Made by a program: the position numbers and the translations under genes | Assembly (NCBI GenBank): GCA_021464415.1 | Contig: CM038471.1 | Span: 36,739,234 to 36,803,233, forward strand | Length of the DNA stretch: 64,000 bases | From: Lonicera japonica | Taxonomy: Eukaryota > Streptophyta > Magnoliopsida > Dipsacales > Caprifoliaceae | Direction: 5' to 3' | Notes under the pieces: generated by a model | Told to the model about the DNA's origin: nothing | Databases searched by the model: none | What the model saw: only the letters and a program-made list of their open reading frames with translations | Shown here: piece after piece, positions 1-12,945 of the stretch | Position numbering within the stretch: position 1 is the stretch's first letter | Layout of the letters: every line of letters starts with the position of its first letter

Positions 1-45
1 AATAATAATAATAATAATAATAATAAGAAGAAGAAGAAGAAGAAG
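1..45. repeat. (AAT)8-(AAG)7 compound microsatellite
   Basis: Eight AAT units (1-24) are followed by seven AAG units (25-45). The array touches the window edge, so its full length is unknown. Confidence 0.95.
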
Positions 46-165
46 GAAAGAGGAAAAATGCTAGATATGATAAGAATTAGAATTAGTCGAATAAGGAGAT
101 AAGATAAGATATGATAAAGGTTAAATAGGATGAGAGTCAGAATTATTCCAATAACTTTCAGTAGT

Positions 166-346
166 GAGTAGGAATTTGTTGACCATCCTTTAAAGAAGGT
201 CATGATGACCCTTACATTTGATCGGTAGATATAATAAAAAGTGTGTGACTTACTAAAATCGTTTTAATATTATTTTATTATATCTACCAATCAAATGCAA
301 ATGTCACTATGACCCTCTTTAGAGGATGGTCAACAAATTCCTACTC
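166..346. mobile_element. Foldback MITE, Mutator-like (9-bp TSD)
   Basis: This 181-bp element is almost entirely two long imperfect inverted arms (about 166-245 and 267-346) around a short AT-rich loop. It starts GAGTAGGAATTTGTTGACC and ends with the reverse complement. The 9-bp direct repeat TTCAGTAGT flanks it at 157-165 and 347-355. A 9-bp target duplication with long inverted repeats is typical of Mutator-like elements. There is no coding capacity, so it would be mobilised by an enzyme supplied elsewhere. The perfect target duplication suggests fairly recent insertion. Confidence 0.85.
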
Positions 347-606
347 TTCAGTAGTAGTTATTGGTAAAACAATTATTTCCTCCTAGTTAATAGTTTATAT
401 TTCACTCTCATGCTTCTTAAGAATATATATTAATTTTATCAAAATTTATAATTTAGAACAAAACTTTTTTGTAGTGTAAAATATTTATTTCCTTCTAGTT
501 AATGGTTTGTATTTCACTCTCACACTTTTTAAGAATATATATTGTTTTTTTCAAATTTATAATTTAGAGCAAAATTTGTTTGTAGTTAAAGGGTTAATGA
601 TCAGTT

Positions 607-2170
607 TGTAGACACCTCAATTCACGACCTCAACAAGAACCCTAAAAACTACTAGAGACAAAATCTCACATGCATACTAGAGAATGCTTTGGAGTGGTTT
701 ATAGCACGACAAACCATTTTAATGTAAAGGTTTGTTGCACGACAAACCCATTAAACACAGACAAACTATTCTCTGACATATCATTGTATCAGAACTCATC
801 ACTTCAGGGGTTTATCGCACCACAAACCCTCTTAGTATATAAATAGGCTTGCACCCATATAGGATTAGAGGAGGATTTTTATTCTAAAAATTATATTACT
901 CTTTCTAATTTTCTGAATTTTTTATCTATCTCAAAAGTTCGTTTCATATATTATTTGATTTTCAAAAGAAACTCAAGTCTAGTCTCGACACCCGGAGTGC
1001 TATATTCTAGAATCGAATCGCTGAAAATACTTAAAAAAGAAAAGGCTAGTATCCGCTGGAGGTTTCTCTTTTGCACTATATTTTCTTTTTTATTACTGTT
1101 ATATTGTTGGGAAGGTAATGAACATAACATTTCTTTGAATTAAGTTGCATATTTGCATATGTGTTTAAATTATTCATAATGCAGACTTATTTATATCTAT
1201 TATTAAGTCAATTTTCTAGTCAGATAAATTGTTTTATCAGTTTACTGATAATTCATTGTTCTCGATAAACCTCTTTTTAAACACTGACAAAACCTCTTTC
1301 AAAATTAAAAGAAGTAAAACTATCACCATCTAAACATAACTAAGCTTTCAAAATCCGAATTGATAAGTTTTATGTAAGAATACTAACCAGATATATCATG
1401 TCTTTTACATAGATTGAGGTATATCCAATATACTCTCCTCAAGAGTATAATTATATATCAAATTAATTCCGATAAAACTCGATTTTTTATAAAGACTCAA
1501 AAAAATAAATCAAAACGAGATATCTAATATTGTTATCTAAGGAAACTATACCGAATCAATCTCTTATTTTCAAACTAATAAGATAAACTTTATCACTAGT
1601 AATCAAATTTTAATAAAACCAAAATCATGGAGCCCCGGAATACAAGGTTTTCACTTTTCCCCTCGTTTTCCCCAAAATCAAGTTTTTCAATAAAACATTT
1701 CCAAAAAGAAGTAGAATATCAGTAAAAGCATCTATATTTGCCAATACATAAATAACATATAAGACCATTACAGACCAAAAGGTCGAAGCGGATGCTTAAT
1801 ACATTCTCAATCCGTAATATTGTTCTCGAACCGTATAGAATCATTTGTTTCACAGATAAAAGTGTAAGGAAAAAGGTTTACTGGTAGCATTTTTTCCTTA
1901 CACAACTCTTTTGTCAACTTTCTCATAAAATGTACGGGTAACTCTTAATAACCCTCCTGCATTTAGAATAGGATAGAGGGACACACAGTATGATGGACTT
2001 GTTGGAACTTCTTTCGGCGATTCAGACCCCCAATTTAAGATTGGGACCCGAGAGTCTCATTCGCGAATTCTCACACAGTTGGTACGAGATTAACCTATTT
2101 TAGCATTATTCTAGGGTTGGAACTTGTGCTCTAGCAATGCTGGGATTTTATCCCCCTCTCAGTGATCATT
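607..2170 (+). mobile_element. Possible LTR retrotransposon fragment
   Basis: From TGTAGACACC at 607 the sequence resembles the promoter part of a plant LTR: a TG start, a repeat-rich stretch, and a TATA box (TATATAAA) at 836-843. No gag or pol frame follows, and I could not find a second LTR, primer-binding site or target duplication, so the right edge (about 2170) is a guess. A short open frame at 955-1143 has no recognisable domain. It could equally be unrelated intergenic DNA. Confidence 0.3.
696..843 (+). promoter_or_regulatory. Three palindromic 20-mers before a TATA box
   Basis: Three near-identical 20-mers lie at 696-715, 729-748 and 809-828; the first reads GGTTTATAGCACGACAAACC. Each is an imperfect palindrome with GGTTT and AAACC arms. 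They lie just upstream of TATATAAA (836-843). The arrangement looks like a promoter with repeated protein-binding sites, perhaps the U3 part of an LTR. No downstream gene is recognised; function is inferred from layout only. Confidence 0.4.
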
Positions 2171-5100
2171 GCTCAAATGAAATCGAAAAATGAATAACAC
2201 TTGTTTTAAATTGTGTTACATTGATTATGTTTTAAATGAAAGATAGACTTTAGGATTTGTTTAATAACAAAATGAAAAATAATGACAAAATCAATTAAGT
2301 TTTGTTAAAAGTTAAAAAATAATTCGAGGAATGTAGTGAGATCTCTTCATCTTATACTCATTTATACACATAGATGTCATCTATCTTCTATTTTTTATGA
2401 AAAAAATTTCTTCGTACCATCTAAAGAATTTTTCCTTGTGAAAAAAAAATAAATAATAAAATAAAGATGACATCTCACCACATCACTTAACTTATTCTTC
2501 ATCTTTTCACAAAAATACATTGATTTTTTTTTACTATACTTTATCTTATTATTCAACAGAGCCTTAATTTAAAAAATCTCATAAAAAATTAAAAGATTTT
2601 TAATTTAAAACATCTCATAAAAAAAATAATGAATTCTTAATTGAGAGATGGATGGAAAAATGTAACATTGCCTCTACATTCGATTTGTTAATAAGACGTT
2701 AACATAATTCCACCATGCACCGATCATCTTGGATTTATCCAAAACATTGCCTCTTCATAATGCAATTGACACGATTTAATGATTAATTTGTAGGTCCTAC
2801 CTCATAATTTACTCTCTCCATATATGTATTACAACTATCTTCTATCCCTATTTATCATTATTATTATATAAATTCGAAATGCATAAAATTGTGTCAGAAT
2901 TTTGAATTTCTAATTTTACACTTTCGAACTTTTATTTCACAAAAAATATTTATACTATAGTTTAAGTAATATGATTTAAACTCTTACTAGTAGTGAGAGT
3001 ACTAATGCTCGTAACCATTATACTATTTATTTTTCCTTAAAAAAAATTCTTTCTTTAAATCACTTAATTATAGGGTGTATAAAATCTAGTGCGTGTATAT
3101 ATATAGCTACCATAATTTCTTGAAAAATATATGTTTTTATATATGTTTCTTTCACATATTCTTGAGTGGTTATTCTATTTTTTTTTTTGGGGATACAAGA
3201 TCTAACGTACTGTTGTTGAAGACACATAAAATTTTTGGAGTAAATGATACAAGAAGTCTTCAAACTATGTCATACGTTTCAATATTAAGCCCCTAAGCTC
3301 ATTTTTCAGTCAATTGAGCCCTTAAACTAATCAAATTGAACACCAATAGCCATTCCTTCCAAATCTCCGATTAAATCAAACAAATTAAGGTTTTTTTTTA
3401 TGTGCATATATGTGTGTGAACCCAAATTTATATATATATATATATATACATAAATGTATTATTAAAACAAAACTCATTTAATTAATACACTTATATATGA
3501 ACCATCTATATATATGCGTAATTATGTACGTAAATCTCTTATTCAGAGTTTTCTAAGATTGGGTTTTTGTGATTCGGACAAAAAAAGAAGATGGAAGAAG
3601 TAATAAGATGGCGGAGGAGGGAAGAATTGGCTTAACATTTTAGCAAATAATTGATATTATTATAGTACTTCAATATAAATCTTTAAGTATTCCATATGTT
3701 CTTTCAACTGGACCGGTCAAAGCCCTATTTTAATTATTTAATTAAAACACAAAATCAAAAGATTTAAGTATTAAAAATAATTGTATTTCCCTTAAAAAAA
3801 TGTATTTTTCAAAGAGCCCAAGGCACATTCAAGGCTTTAATATATATAATAAAATGTAGGCAAATTAAGAGACTTGAATAAACGACCTCCTAAACCAAAT
3901 TTAAAGCCTTTGCCACGAAGTTACGCATTTTAAATTAATTATTTTATTCAAATTGGTATACATACGACAAATTTATAAATGTGAAAAATTAAATTAACTA
4001 AAACCTGAAATATAAATCTTTCAATTGTTTATTAAAAAAAACACTGTTGAATAGGCCACACACCCATAATTTAATTTAGATCGCGGAAAAACTATTGAAT
4101 ATTATTAGTAATTACTTCCGTATGCTGTTCAAGAATGTTAATTTAAACCTATTCAATGAAGAATAAAATTAATTTGCTATAGTGAAATTTGATGCATTAA
4201 TTTAAGACAAAGATAGCCTTATATTGCACATTTTATTTTTTAAATAAAACCAATTCATTTTAATGAGATAACAGGGGCTCGAGTAAATGAATTGTGTTTA
4301 ATTATTATAGTTTGAGATGTGTAAATCTTGATTATAAAAATCTGACCTACACCACTTTTATATAATAAAAAAATATTCACAATAAAAGGAAAAATAAGAG
4401 AAGGCAAAGATAAAATTAAATATGGTCCATTGAATATCATTTTAGACCATATAATATTAAAGTTAGTGATAAAAAACAAGATAAAAAGTGATAGCGAACT
4501 TAAAATAAGCGATTTAATTAACCGATTCAATCTAATCCAATATATTTTCTACCTAAACTTTTTACTTAATGGTATTAAATTTTAAATTGGATCCAATTTA
4601 AAAAATATTAGATAGCTAGCGCAATTGTTTGGCTTTATATGATGATGTATTTTATTTCAATTCATTTTGTAGTCACTAGATTTTTACACACATGTAATAT
4701 ATGTGTGTAATATAAATATAAGTGATTTAAAAAAAAATAGTAAGTGGTGCACTAGTTGAATGTATTTTGATACGTTCAACCATGAACGGCTGATGCTTAA
4801 AATATATATATATATATTATGAAAGCCCAATCAGTTCAGTTACCATTATATATCTAAAAACATATCCAACAAATTGCCTTCTCTTTTAAAAGTCCGAAAC
4901 CAATAAATTGTCTTCTAACTTTATATAATAGTAGATAAGCTAAAAACTTATCCAATCTTACGATGAATTGTATTGAAAGTCCAATCAATTCAGTAATTCA
5001 GTTAGTATTATATATTAAAAGTACTGTTTTAAAAAATTATATTGTCTTTTTTTATTGTTTTGCCAATAATACTACTCTATCGAAAATTGATTATATCTAA

Positions 5101-5500
5101 ATGTCATTGATTTCTTAAAATTGATCCGTTTCGAACTATCAAACCTTTTTTAGGGTTGCAATGCTGAATATACGTATAATTTACATGTTTATATAATAGA
5201 AGGTATACTTGTACGTACTCTTGTATTTTTATGTTACTGCACTCTACAATTGTCACTAAAAGTGTGGTATGAAAAACTCATCATGAATATTGAATGTTAC
5301 TAAAAAAAAGTAGTGTGTTAATGTTATGATTTCGTTGTAAAAATGAAAAATAAAATAAGAACAAGGGAGAAAGCCCATTTTGAGGGGGCAGACTATCTAA
5401 AAGTGGTTTAATTATTCGAGGCAAACCGGTCTTTCATTAAAGTGCTAGAGAACTCTTCAAATTATGTATGCAAAATTCAACATCCATTTTACTTACATGA
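2171..5500. other. AT-rich intergenic DNA, no gene
   Basis: No supportable reading frame. The stretch about 3260-3740 (phrases such as AAGCCCCTAAGCTC followed by CAATTGAGCCCTTAAAC) has the look of a dispersed plant repeat, but I found no termini. A short (TA)n run lies at about 3430-3448. The rest is low-complexity AT-rich sequence. Confidence 0.6.
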
Positions 5501-5580
5501 AAGCACTTTAAATACGAAATGACATGAAACTAATGACCAAAAGCACTTTAAATACGAAATGACATGAAACCAATGACCTT
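5501..5580. repeat. 40-bp tandem duplication
   Basis: Two adjacent 40-bp units (5501-5540 and 5541-5580) both begin AAGCACTTTAAATACGAAAT and differ at only three positions. No coding role is visible. Confidence 0.9.
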
Positions 5581-8500
5581 CACTACTTTTAGTACTAATA
5601 ACCTAACTACCCACTATCCCTAATTACTCTCTTAAAACAAACCAACCACTAAATTTATTATCCTAATATATATATATATATAAATTCATAAAAATCATAA
5701 AAATTAGGCTCAATAAATTAATTTCCAAAACTTTGTAACGTTCCTCACAATAATTCTAATTAATCAATGAATTGAATGTAATCACGTGTGGCATGCACAG
5801 CAAGAGATGGTACTTTTTTTTCATTTCAAACCTACTTCGTTAGATCAAGGATGGGATTTTTATTGCATTCGTGATCCTTTTAAGTTAGATTGAGACCTCA
5901 ATATATTTAATTATGTGTAGCATAAATAATTACCATTTAAATAACATCATTTATAGTTATTACAAAAGCCTAACGCATGTTGACAGTTATGACATAAAAT
6001 TTGGTGTTTCTGTTTTTGCTCATATCGTCGATCATCACCTAATTCTTAATAGAAAAAATAAAATTATTATGATTATAAATCCATGACCTTTAATTAATAA
6101 GATTATCTTTTACCAATGAAGCAACACTTCCTTGGTTTTAATTTTTTCCATTTTAAATTTGATAATTTGTGTGCACATAAAAAAAAAAAAAAACAACAAC
6201 AACAACAACGTGCACACACATCGCGTGTGTTTCGAAGTCTACTACTCAATACTCATGAATAAAATTATATTTCAAGAATCCAAGACGTACGCGACAAAAA
6301 GAAAAAGAAAAAGAAAAAAAAGGCATGAATATTGCAATGCTTTTGCAATTGCAATTGAAGAGACTCATGAAAAGAAATAGTCACACTAATCGGAACTTTA
6401 TAGTTTCGGACAATTTAAGTGTCATAATAATTCTCCTCCAAATACATAATTGAGGTCTGATTGTGATTTTGTACAAGAGTTCGAAGAGCATCACGACAGG
6501 GTTTGTTAATGGTCTTATTATCCTGTCTACATGGCCAATTCTTCATTTTGAAGATTTTTCACCTACAAATGTTTGCCGCATTAAATGAATTTACAGAAAA
6601 GTTATAACCTCTCGGTTTCAGATTAATAGTTTTATTTTAATTTTGGCGTTTTTTAAACAAACACTAAAAATATAAATTAATGAATTGTTACTGTAAAATT
6701 TGATACATTGATTACGTATATATAAAAATCAAACGGATCTGTAATTACATATGTATTGAAAAATAAGTGTTATTATCGAATTGAAATAGAAAGGAGTATT
6801 ACCTTTTGATTTGTCATTTGAAGGGACTTGAAATTAATGATCTTAATTTATCAAGAAAGAGTCCCATAAAACATAGAGAAATTGATTGCGACTTCATTTG
6901 CAAAAAATTGAACGATGACCACCCATTTCTCTGTCTCATGTTCTGTCAAGGATCAAATCGCGGATATCTTCATTTTATGTACAAAAGAGATAATGTTAGT
7001 AGAAAGAATTTTTGGTACAGATCAGTTTAAACAGATCATAATTTTTAGTGCGATAGTTCGTCATCAAAATAGTGGAGAGATATTTTCAAGGACAAAAAAT
7101 TGTCGTTAAAAATCCAGTTCATACGAACTAGTGTCCGCACTTCAAATTTTCTGCGTGTTAATATATATATATATATAGGGCGTATTAAGGGTTAAAATTT
7201 TCATAATCTATGTCTCCGTTTTGATAATAAGACGTAAAATAATAGTATAACTAATTCATTTTGGTAAGAAGTTATAAAATAAAATGAGAAATAAGATGAG
7301 ATGTTTACTTACTTTTTCGCTTTTTCCATGGAATTTTTTTTTAGTGGTGAGAAAAAAAATATTCCACATAAAATAAAGAAAGATGGAAGACATCTAGTCA
7401 TAAAAATAAACATGAAATAAAAAAATTCTCACAATGTCACTCAACTTATTTTTTATTTTTTCATCAAAATCAATTGTTTTTTTATTATAAAATAGAGTGT
7501 AAATTGAACAAATTGTTTGATCAGTTTGGGGAGAGTGTGAATAGTATTTAATGGTAGTTACCAATTATATTAAGATTGGGCAACGGGAAGACAGCCCATT
7601 AGGCCCATTCATATTTTCATAAGGACAGAGGGCCCACTTTATTTTTTTTTAAATCAAAGTTGCTATCTTTTTTCATTTTCTAAAAAATTTGGAAATTGAA
7701 AAAAAATCCAAATTGGAATATACAAAATTTCAGAATTATCAAAATCTTCCAACTTTCTATAATTTTTGAATAATTTTGCATTATTCAAAAAATAATCATG
7801 AATTTATGATTTCTCTTAACAAATCATGTTAAAATACTCCGGCGTAAGAGGATAGGATAAATAAAGGGAGATATCCCTTCTCTTAAGGACGATCCTTAAG
7901 TTAACGTTTATTTTGAAAAGTAAATGAATGGTTTTTTTCGTGATAGTCCTTAAGTTAGTTTTTTTAACGACCGTCCTTAAGTGAAAGGAATTGAATGTTG
8001 TAAGAAGATATTATTACCAAAGCAATAGTTCTCTTGTTAGAGTAATTCCATATTTATTTTATTTAAAAATATAAGTTTAGTTCTACAGTAAAATACTAGT
8101 AGTATATTTCCAAGCATATATTATTAAAGAGTTGACTGCAAATCTGCAATCAGTATACTAAATTTGAAAAGGAAAGTTTTATTAGTGTCCAATGACCGGT
8201 TAAAATAATGCATTTTTATTAGAAACTACCAAAAGTATTTAATTTGAGACGAATTTAAAGTAAACGTAAAATTAAAATATATACGCACGTTACCACAAAC
8301 ATTATATGTAGATAACTTCTAACCAATTTATGTTCACTAAGTGTGGAAATAATATGAATATTATACACTAAAAATTTATTTTCTAAAATTCGAATATATA
8401 TAGTTTCTAATTCCATTGTGATTTTCTTTGAAATAAAAAATGCAATATCGCATCCTAAATTTGGAAAAAAAAATTGGATCGAATTTCGAATGTTGGAAGT

Positions 8501-9565
8501 TTGAAAATTTTGAACACTCCTAGTGCTAGTTAATAAAAAGATTAGAAGGGAACAAATTAGGGATTAAGAGAGGAGAGGAGATGTAAATATGTTATATTAC
8601 ACAAAATCATGATATAATTTAACCGTTACGTGAAACTCTGTCATACTTTTGTGATGATTATTTTATCTTTGTAACTATTTTATTTTTGTAATTTTCTTTT
8701 TGAATAAAAGAGATGCTTGTGGTGGGATTTAAATTGTAGTCGTTTCTCAGACCAAAAAAAGGAAATGGAAAAAAAAAAAAACTTTTGCTTCTAAGTAATA
8801 GAGGTTGGACTCATGGTTTACCACCAATTGATCCATTATTTTTATTTTAAAAAATTTTTTTTCTATTTATACGTGCGAGAAGTATATGTATTGGCGTATT
8901 GCTAGAGACGAAACTATGATTCAATCTTCCAGGGCCATTTTACTAGATTTTTTTTTATTTTTTTTACCGTACAAGATAACATATATGATTATTTTTGGTC
9001 AGTAATCGTTCTTATTATTACTTTTGTTGTACTTATAAAGTGAGGTAAATTTACAAAATTAAGAAATTTACAAATTAATTTTACTTGAACAGAGTATTTG
9101 ATTTTATCCCCTCTTTTTAATGCTTTATTTGACTTCATTTAAATAATATAAGACACCAGTAAAGTATTAATTTGGCCATTTAAATAGTTTTGATTAAATT
9201 TTCAAGAAGACCATTGTACAAAATTATGGGGACCATGACTCCAACTAAGCTTTAAATTTTTTGTTATGATTAATTGATTATTTCTACTTATATATAAATA
9301 TTTAATATAAAAAATTAACATATCAATATGTCAATTATTCATTAGTTATAAATATTGTGATAATTTTTTTTTAACTAGCATGTTCAGTGGCTACGCTTAA
9401 TATGTCAATTTTTTATGTTACATTTGTATCGGCTTAAAATAAAGCATGTGCTTGATAATCTAGCACATGTGACAAGGGGAATGTTATTTTGCTTTTGACT
9501 TCAGTTATGTTAGTTAATTAGTTACTCAAAAAATGATAACTACCCATATCGTATAGGAATTTCTC
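5581..9565. other. AT-rich intergenic DNA upstream of the PPR gene
   Basis: No gene recognised. It holds an A-run followed by (CAA)n at about 6179-6209 and several TCCTTAAG-containing short repeats at 7885-7980. Small open frames here (6132-6380, 6806-7030) have low-complexity or unrecognisable translations and no homology I know. Confidence 0.6.
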
Positions 9566-11846
9566 ATGTCACCATTGAGCACCATTGCATTGAAAGTATC
9601 CAACTTAAATCACCTGAGACAGCTTCACGCCCACATAATTCAAAATTCCCTCCACCACCATAGCTATTGGGCGGCACTTCTCATCACCCACTGCACGCGG
9701 CTCCACGCGCCACCTCCTTACACCAGTCTTATTTTCAACTCTGCACAGCACCCCAATGTCTTTGTCTTCACCAATATGCTCAAGTTCTATTCCAAATTGG
9801 GTTCACACAAGTGAAGTCATCACTCTCTTTCACCAAATGCAGAATTATGGTGTGGTTCCAGATGCATTTGTGTACCCCATTCTTATCAAATCCGCCGGTA
9901 AAAGCTACGTTATACTACATGGGCATCTGTTGAAATTGGGTCATGGTTGTGATCCTTATGTTCGCAATGCAATCATGGGTGGGTATTGCAAATACGGCCC
10001 TGTCCAGGATGCACGTAAGGTGTTCGATGAAATGGATGAGAGGACGGTTGCCGATTGGAATTCGATGATTTCTGGGTATTGGAATTGGGGAAATGAAGTG
10101 GAAGCTTGTCGGTTGTTTGATTTAATGCCGGGGAGGAATGTTATTACTTGGACTGCGATGGTTACTGGGTACTCGAAAGTTAAAGATTTGGAGAGTGCGA
10201 GGAGGTATTTTAATGAAATGCCTGAGAAAAGTGTTGTCTCGTGGAATGCGATGTTGTCTGGTTATGCGCAAAATGGGTTTGCGGAGGAAGCTGTAGAATT
10301 GTTCAATGACATGATGAATGCTCGGGTTCAACCCGATGAAACGACTTGGGTTGCTGTCATATCATCATGTTCGTCTCGTGGTGATCCTTGTCTTGCAGAC
10401 TCACTTGTGAAAATGCTTGATAATAAGGGCATACCGATGAATTGTTTTGTGAAGACGGCACTTCTTGACATGTATGCCAAGTGTGGGAGATTTGAAACTG
10501 CTAGTAAGATTTTCAACGATTTGGGTTCACGCAGGAATTCTGTCACATGGAATGCTATGATTTCTGCGCATACTCGGGTTGGTGATCTAACTTCCGCCAG
10601 AGAGCTGTTCGATAGCATGCCAGAAAAGAATGTTGTCTCGTGGAACTCAATGATTTCCGGTTACGCACAAAATGGACAATCGGCAATGGCTATTGACCTC
10701 TTCAAAGAAATGGTCAAATCCAACGATTCGAAGCCAGATGAAGTTACTATGGTGAGTGTAATCTCAGCTTGTGGCCATCTAGGGGCTTTGGAGTTGGGAA
10801 ACTGGGTTGTGAATTTTATTAACCGAAACCAGATGAAGTTGAGCATTTCGGGATATAATTCATTAATTTTTATGTACTCTAAGTGTGGAAGCATGATAGA
10901 TGCTAAAAGGATTTTCCAAGAAATGGAAACAAGAGATGTAATTTCATATAACACATTAATTACAGGTTTTGCAGCTTACGGCCATGGCATTGAAGCTGTT
11001 CAACAAATTAGGAGGATGAAAGTAGAAGGTCTTGAACCAGACCGCATAACATATATGGGCGTCCTAACAGCGTGCAGCCATGCAGGATTATTAGAAGAAG
11101 GCGAAAAGGTCTTTGAATCAATCAAACACCCAGATACAGATCATTATGCTTGCATGGTTGATTTGTTGGGTCGAGTGGGTAAGCTAGATGAAGCAAAGAG
11201 GTTGATTGAAAGAATGCCAATTAGGCCCCACGCAGGAGTATATGGGTCACTTTTGAGTGCTAGCCGAGTTCATAAAAGAGTTGAATTGGGGGAGCTTGCT
11301 GCAAAAAAACTCTTTGAGCTCGAACCAGAGAATTCGGGGAACTATGTTTTGCTTTCAAATATATATGCTTCGAAAGGGAGGTGGGAAGATGTTGAGAGGG
11401 TTAGAGAGGCAATGAGAAAAGTGGGAGTGAGGAAAACAACTGGATGGAGTTGGGTTGAATATGGTGGTAAAATGCACAAATTCATAGTAGGGGATCGGAC
11501 CCATGAAAGATCAGATGATATTTATAGAATTCTTGCAGAAGTAAGAAATAAAATGACAATGGGTGGATATATAGCTGATAACAGCTGTGTACTTAGAGAC
11601 ATTGAGGAGGAAGAGAAGGAGGAGATGGTAGGAACTCACAGTGAGAAATTGGCTATTGCTTTTGCCCTTCTTGTTAGTGAAGCAGGGACAGTGATTAGGG
11701 TGGTGAAAAATCTAAGGGTGTGTTGGGATTGCCATATGGCTATAAAGATCATCACAAAGATGGAGGGAAGGGAGATTATCGTGAGGGATAACAACAGATT
11801 TCACTGTTTTAAAAATGGGCTGTGCTCTTGTAATGACTATTGGTAG
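9566..11846 (+). CDS. PPR protein, PLS-DYW class, single-base frameshift
   Basis: An intronless pentatricopeptide-repeat gene; the family binds organellar RNA and the DYW class directs C-to-U editing in mitochondria or plastids. The ATG at 9566 opens 82 codons with an N-terminal LRQLHAHI motif and ends at TGA 9812-9814. The protein continues one base on, from GAA at 9813, for 677 codons to TAG at 11846. One extra base near 9812 separates the two frames; read across it the product is about 759 residues, normal for the class. The second part has many PPR motifs (VVSWNAMLSGYAQNG, VTWNAMISAHTRVGD), E motifs and a complete DYW domain: HSEKLA zinc/active-site motif, CWDCH, and C-terminal CSCNDYW. 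From memory it resembles Arabidopsis At1g14470. The break is either a real recent lesion or a sequence error; everything downstream is clean. Confidence 0.88.
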
Positions 11847-12242
11847 CATTATGAGTGAGCAAGCATAATGCCGGCATGCTTAGATTAACTATCAAGTTGT
11901 TCGCTTGAAATTAATGGTTAAGGTCCATTAATGAGGATTATGATTCAACTGCAATGGCGAGGCTTTGTTCTCGGGTTTCTAACATGGTTAAGCCGCGGTG
12001 GCGCCTATAGTCCCATACTTAATCTAATGGGCTATCCCCCTATGTTGAACCCACTAAAGATTCTGCTGCGAAGTTAAGGTTTGATTCTTGGGTTTCTAAT
12101 ACGGGAATGCAAGCGTGGAACCCTACAGATCCGTCAGAGAGCATTAGGTCCATACAAGATACAGTGGCCCGCTATTTTTAACCCACTAGAGGAGCACACT
12201 CCATGGTTCCAACTTCCAACAGTGAATAACCACTCTCATAAG
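11847..12242. other. 3' flank of the PPR gene with diverged direct repeat
   Basis: No gene. Two related segments around 11970-11990 and 12080-12105 share the phrase GGGTTTCTAA, suggesting an old repeat. Part of this may be the 3' untranslated region of the PPR gene; no polyadenylation site can be fixed. Confidence 0.4.
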
Positions 12243-12355
12243 TCATAACTGTGCAAGCGGTACGAAGGATTAGCACCACCAAGCTCCTTGGGGAGGCTCG
12301 AACCGAAGCATTGAGCGAGGAGGATGAGCACCTTTACCACTAGGACACAACCCCT
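12243..12355 (-). mobile_element. tRNA-derived SINE-like sequence
   Basis: Read on the minus strand, this contains an RNA polymerase III A-box-like TAGTGGTAAAGG (complement of 12331-12342) and a B-box-like GGTTCGAGCC (complement of 12295-12304), about 30 bases apart as in tRNA heads. It cannot fold as a canonical tRNA, so a SINE or tRNA relic is the better reading. No tail or target duplication was identified. Confidence 0.45.
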
Positions 12356-12937
12356 AGTAATTGAGTGTGTGATTCTACTTTGCTTTAGAGGAACATAATT
12401 GTGATCTAATTATTAGTTGTGTAATCTTGTCTCACAATTGATTGTTTCAGAGATGATTAGGATTAAATTTTCAACGGCTTATTTCTGTGCATCCCCTGTT
12501 GTTTAATCGAAATGTTAAACTAGAAACATACTTTGCATTAGGGTGAGGCACTATCTATGTCCATACCTGCAGGCAATTTTTTGTGCACAAATGCACAAGG
12601 AACTACCGTGGCTATGACAAATTACCCTTGCTTCTATCACTAATGAAGTCTTGCCTATGGTGAATTATACATGCCTACAACGCTATCCTCACCTATGCCC
12701 TACGGCACCACCCATTCTATGTATATAGCACTACTTACAAATTAGTTTGCGGCACTCTTTGTGCATATGGTATCCTCTGCACTACTTGAATTGCAGCCAC
12801 AAATAATTGGCTTTAACCATGGGTTAACTATTTTTTAGGTATATGGCAATCCATGTTTCGGCACATGTTAGCATATGCCAGACATGCAATCTTCTGTAAA
12901 TTCATCACATTGCATTCTCATATCCCTTTGCTTAAGA
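12356..12937. other. Intergenic DNA, nothing recognised
   Basis: Moderately less AT-rich than its surroundings but with no reading frame or repeat structure that I can support. Confidence 0.5.
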
Positions 12938-12945
12938 GTTGCACA

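Noticed and set aside
607..2170. Complete LTR retrotransposon
   Set aside because: No second LTR, primer-binding site, gag or pol; kept only as a low-confidence fragment.
6132..6380. 82-codon frame with Lys/Asn runs
   Set aside because: Translation of simple repeats (A-run and CAA repeats); no evidence of a gene.
10328..10954. Minus-strand frames of 96-97 codons
   Set aside because: They are antisense shadows of the PPR gene.
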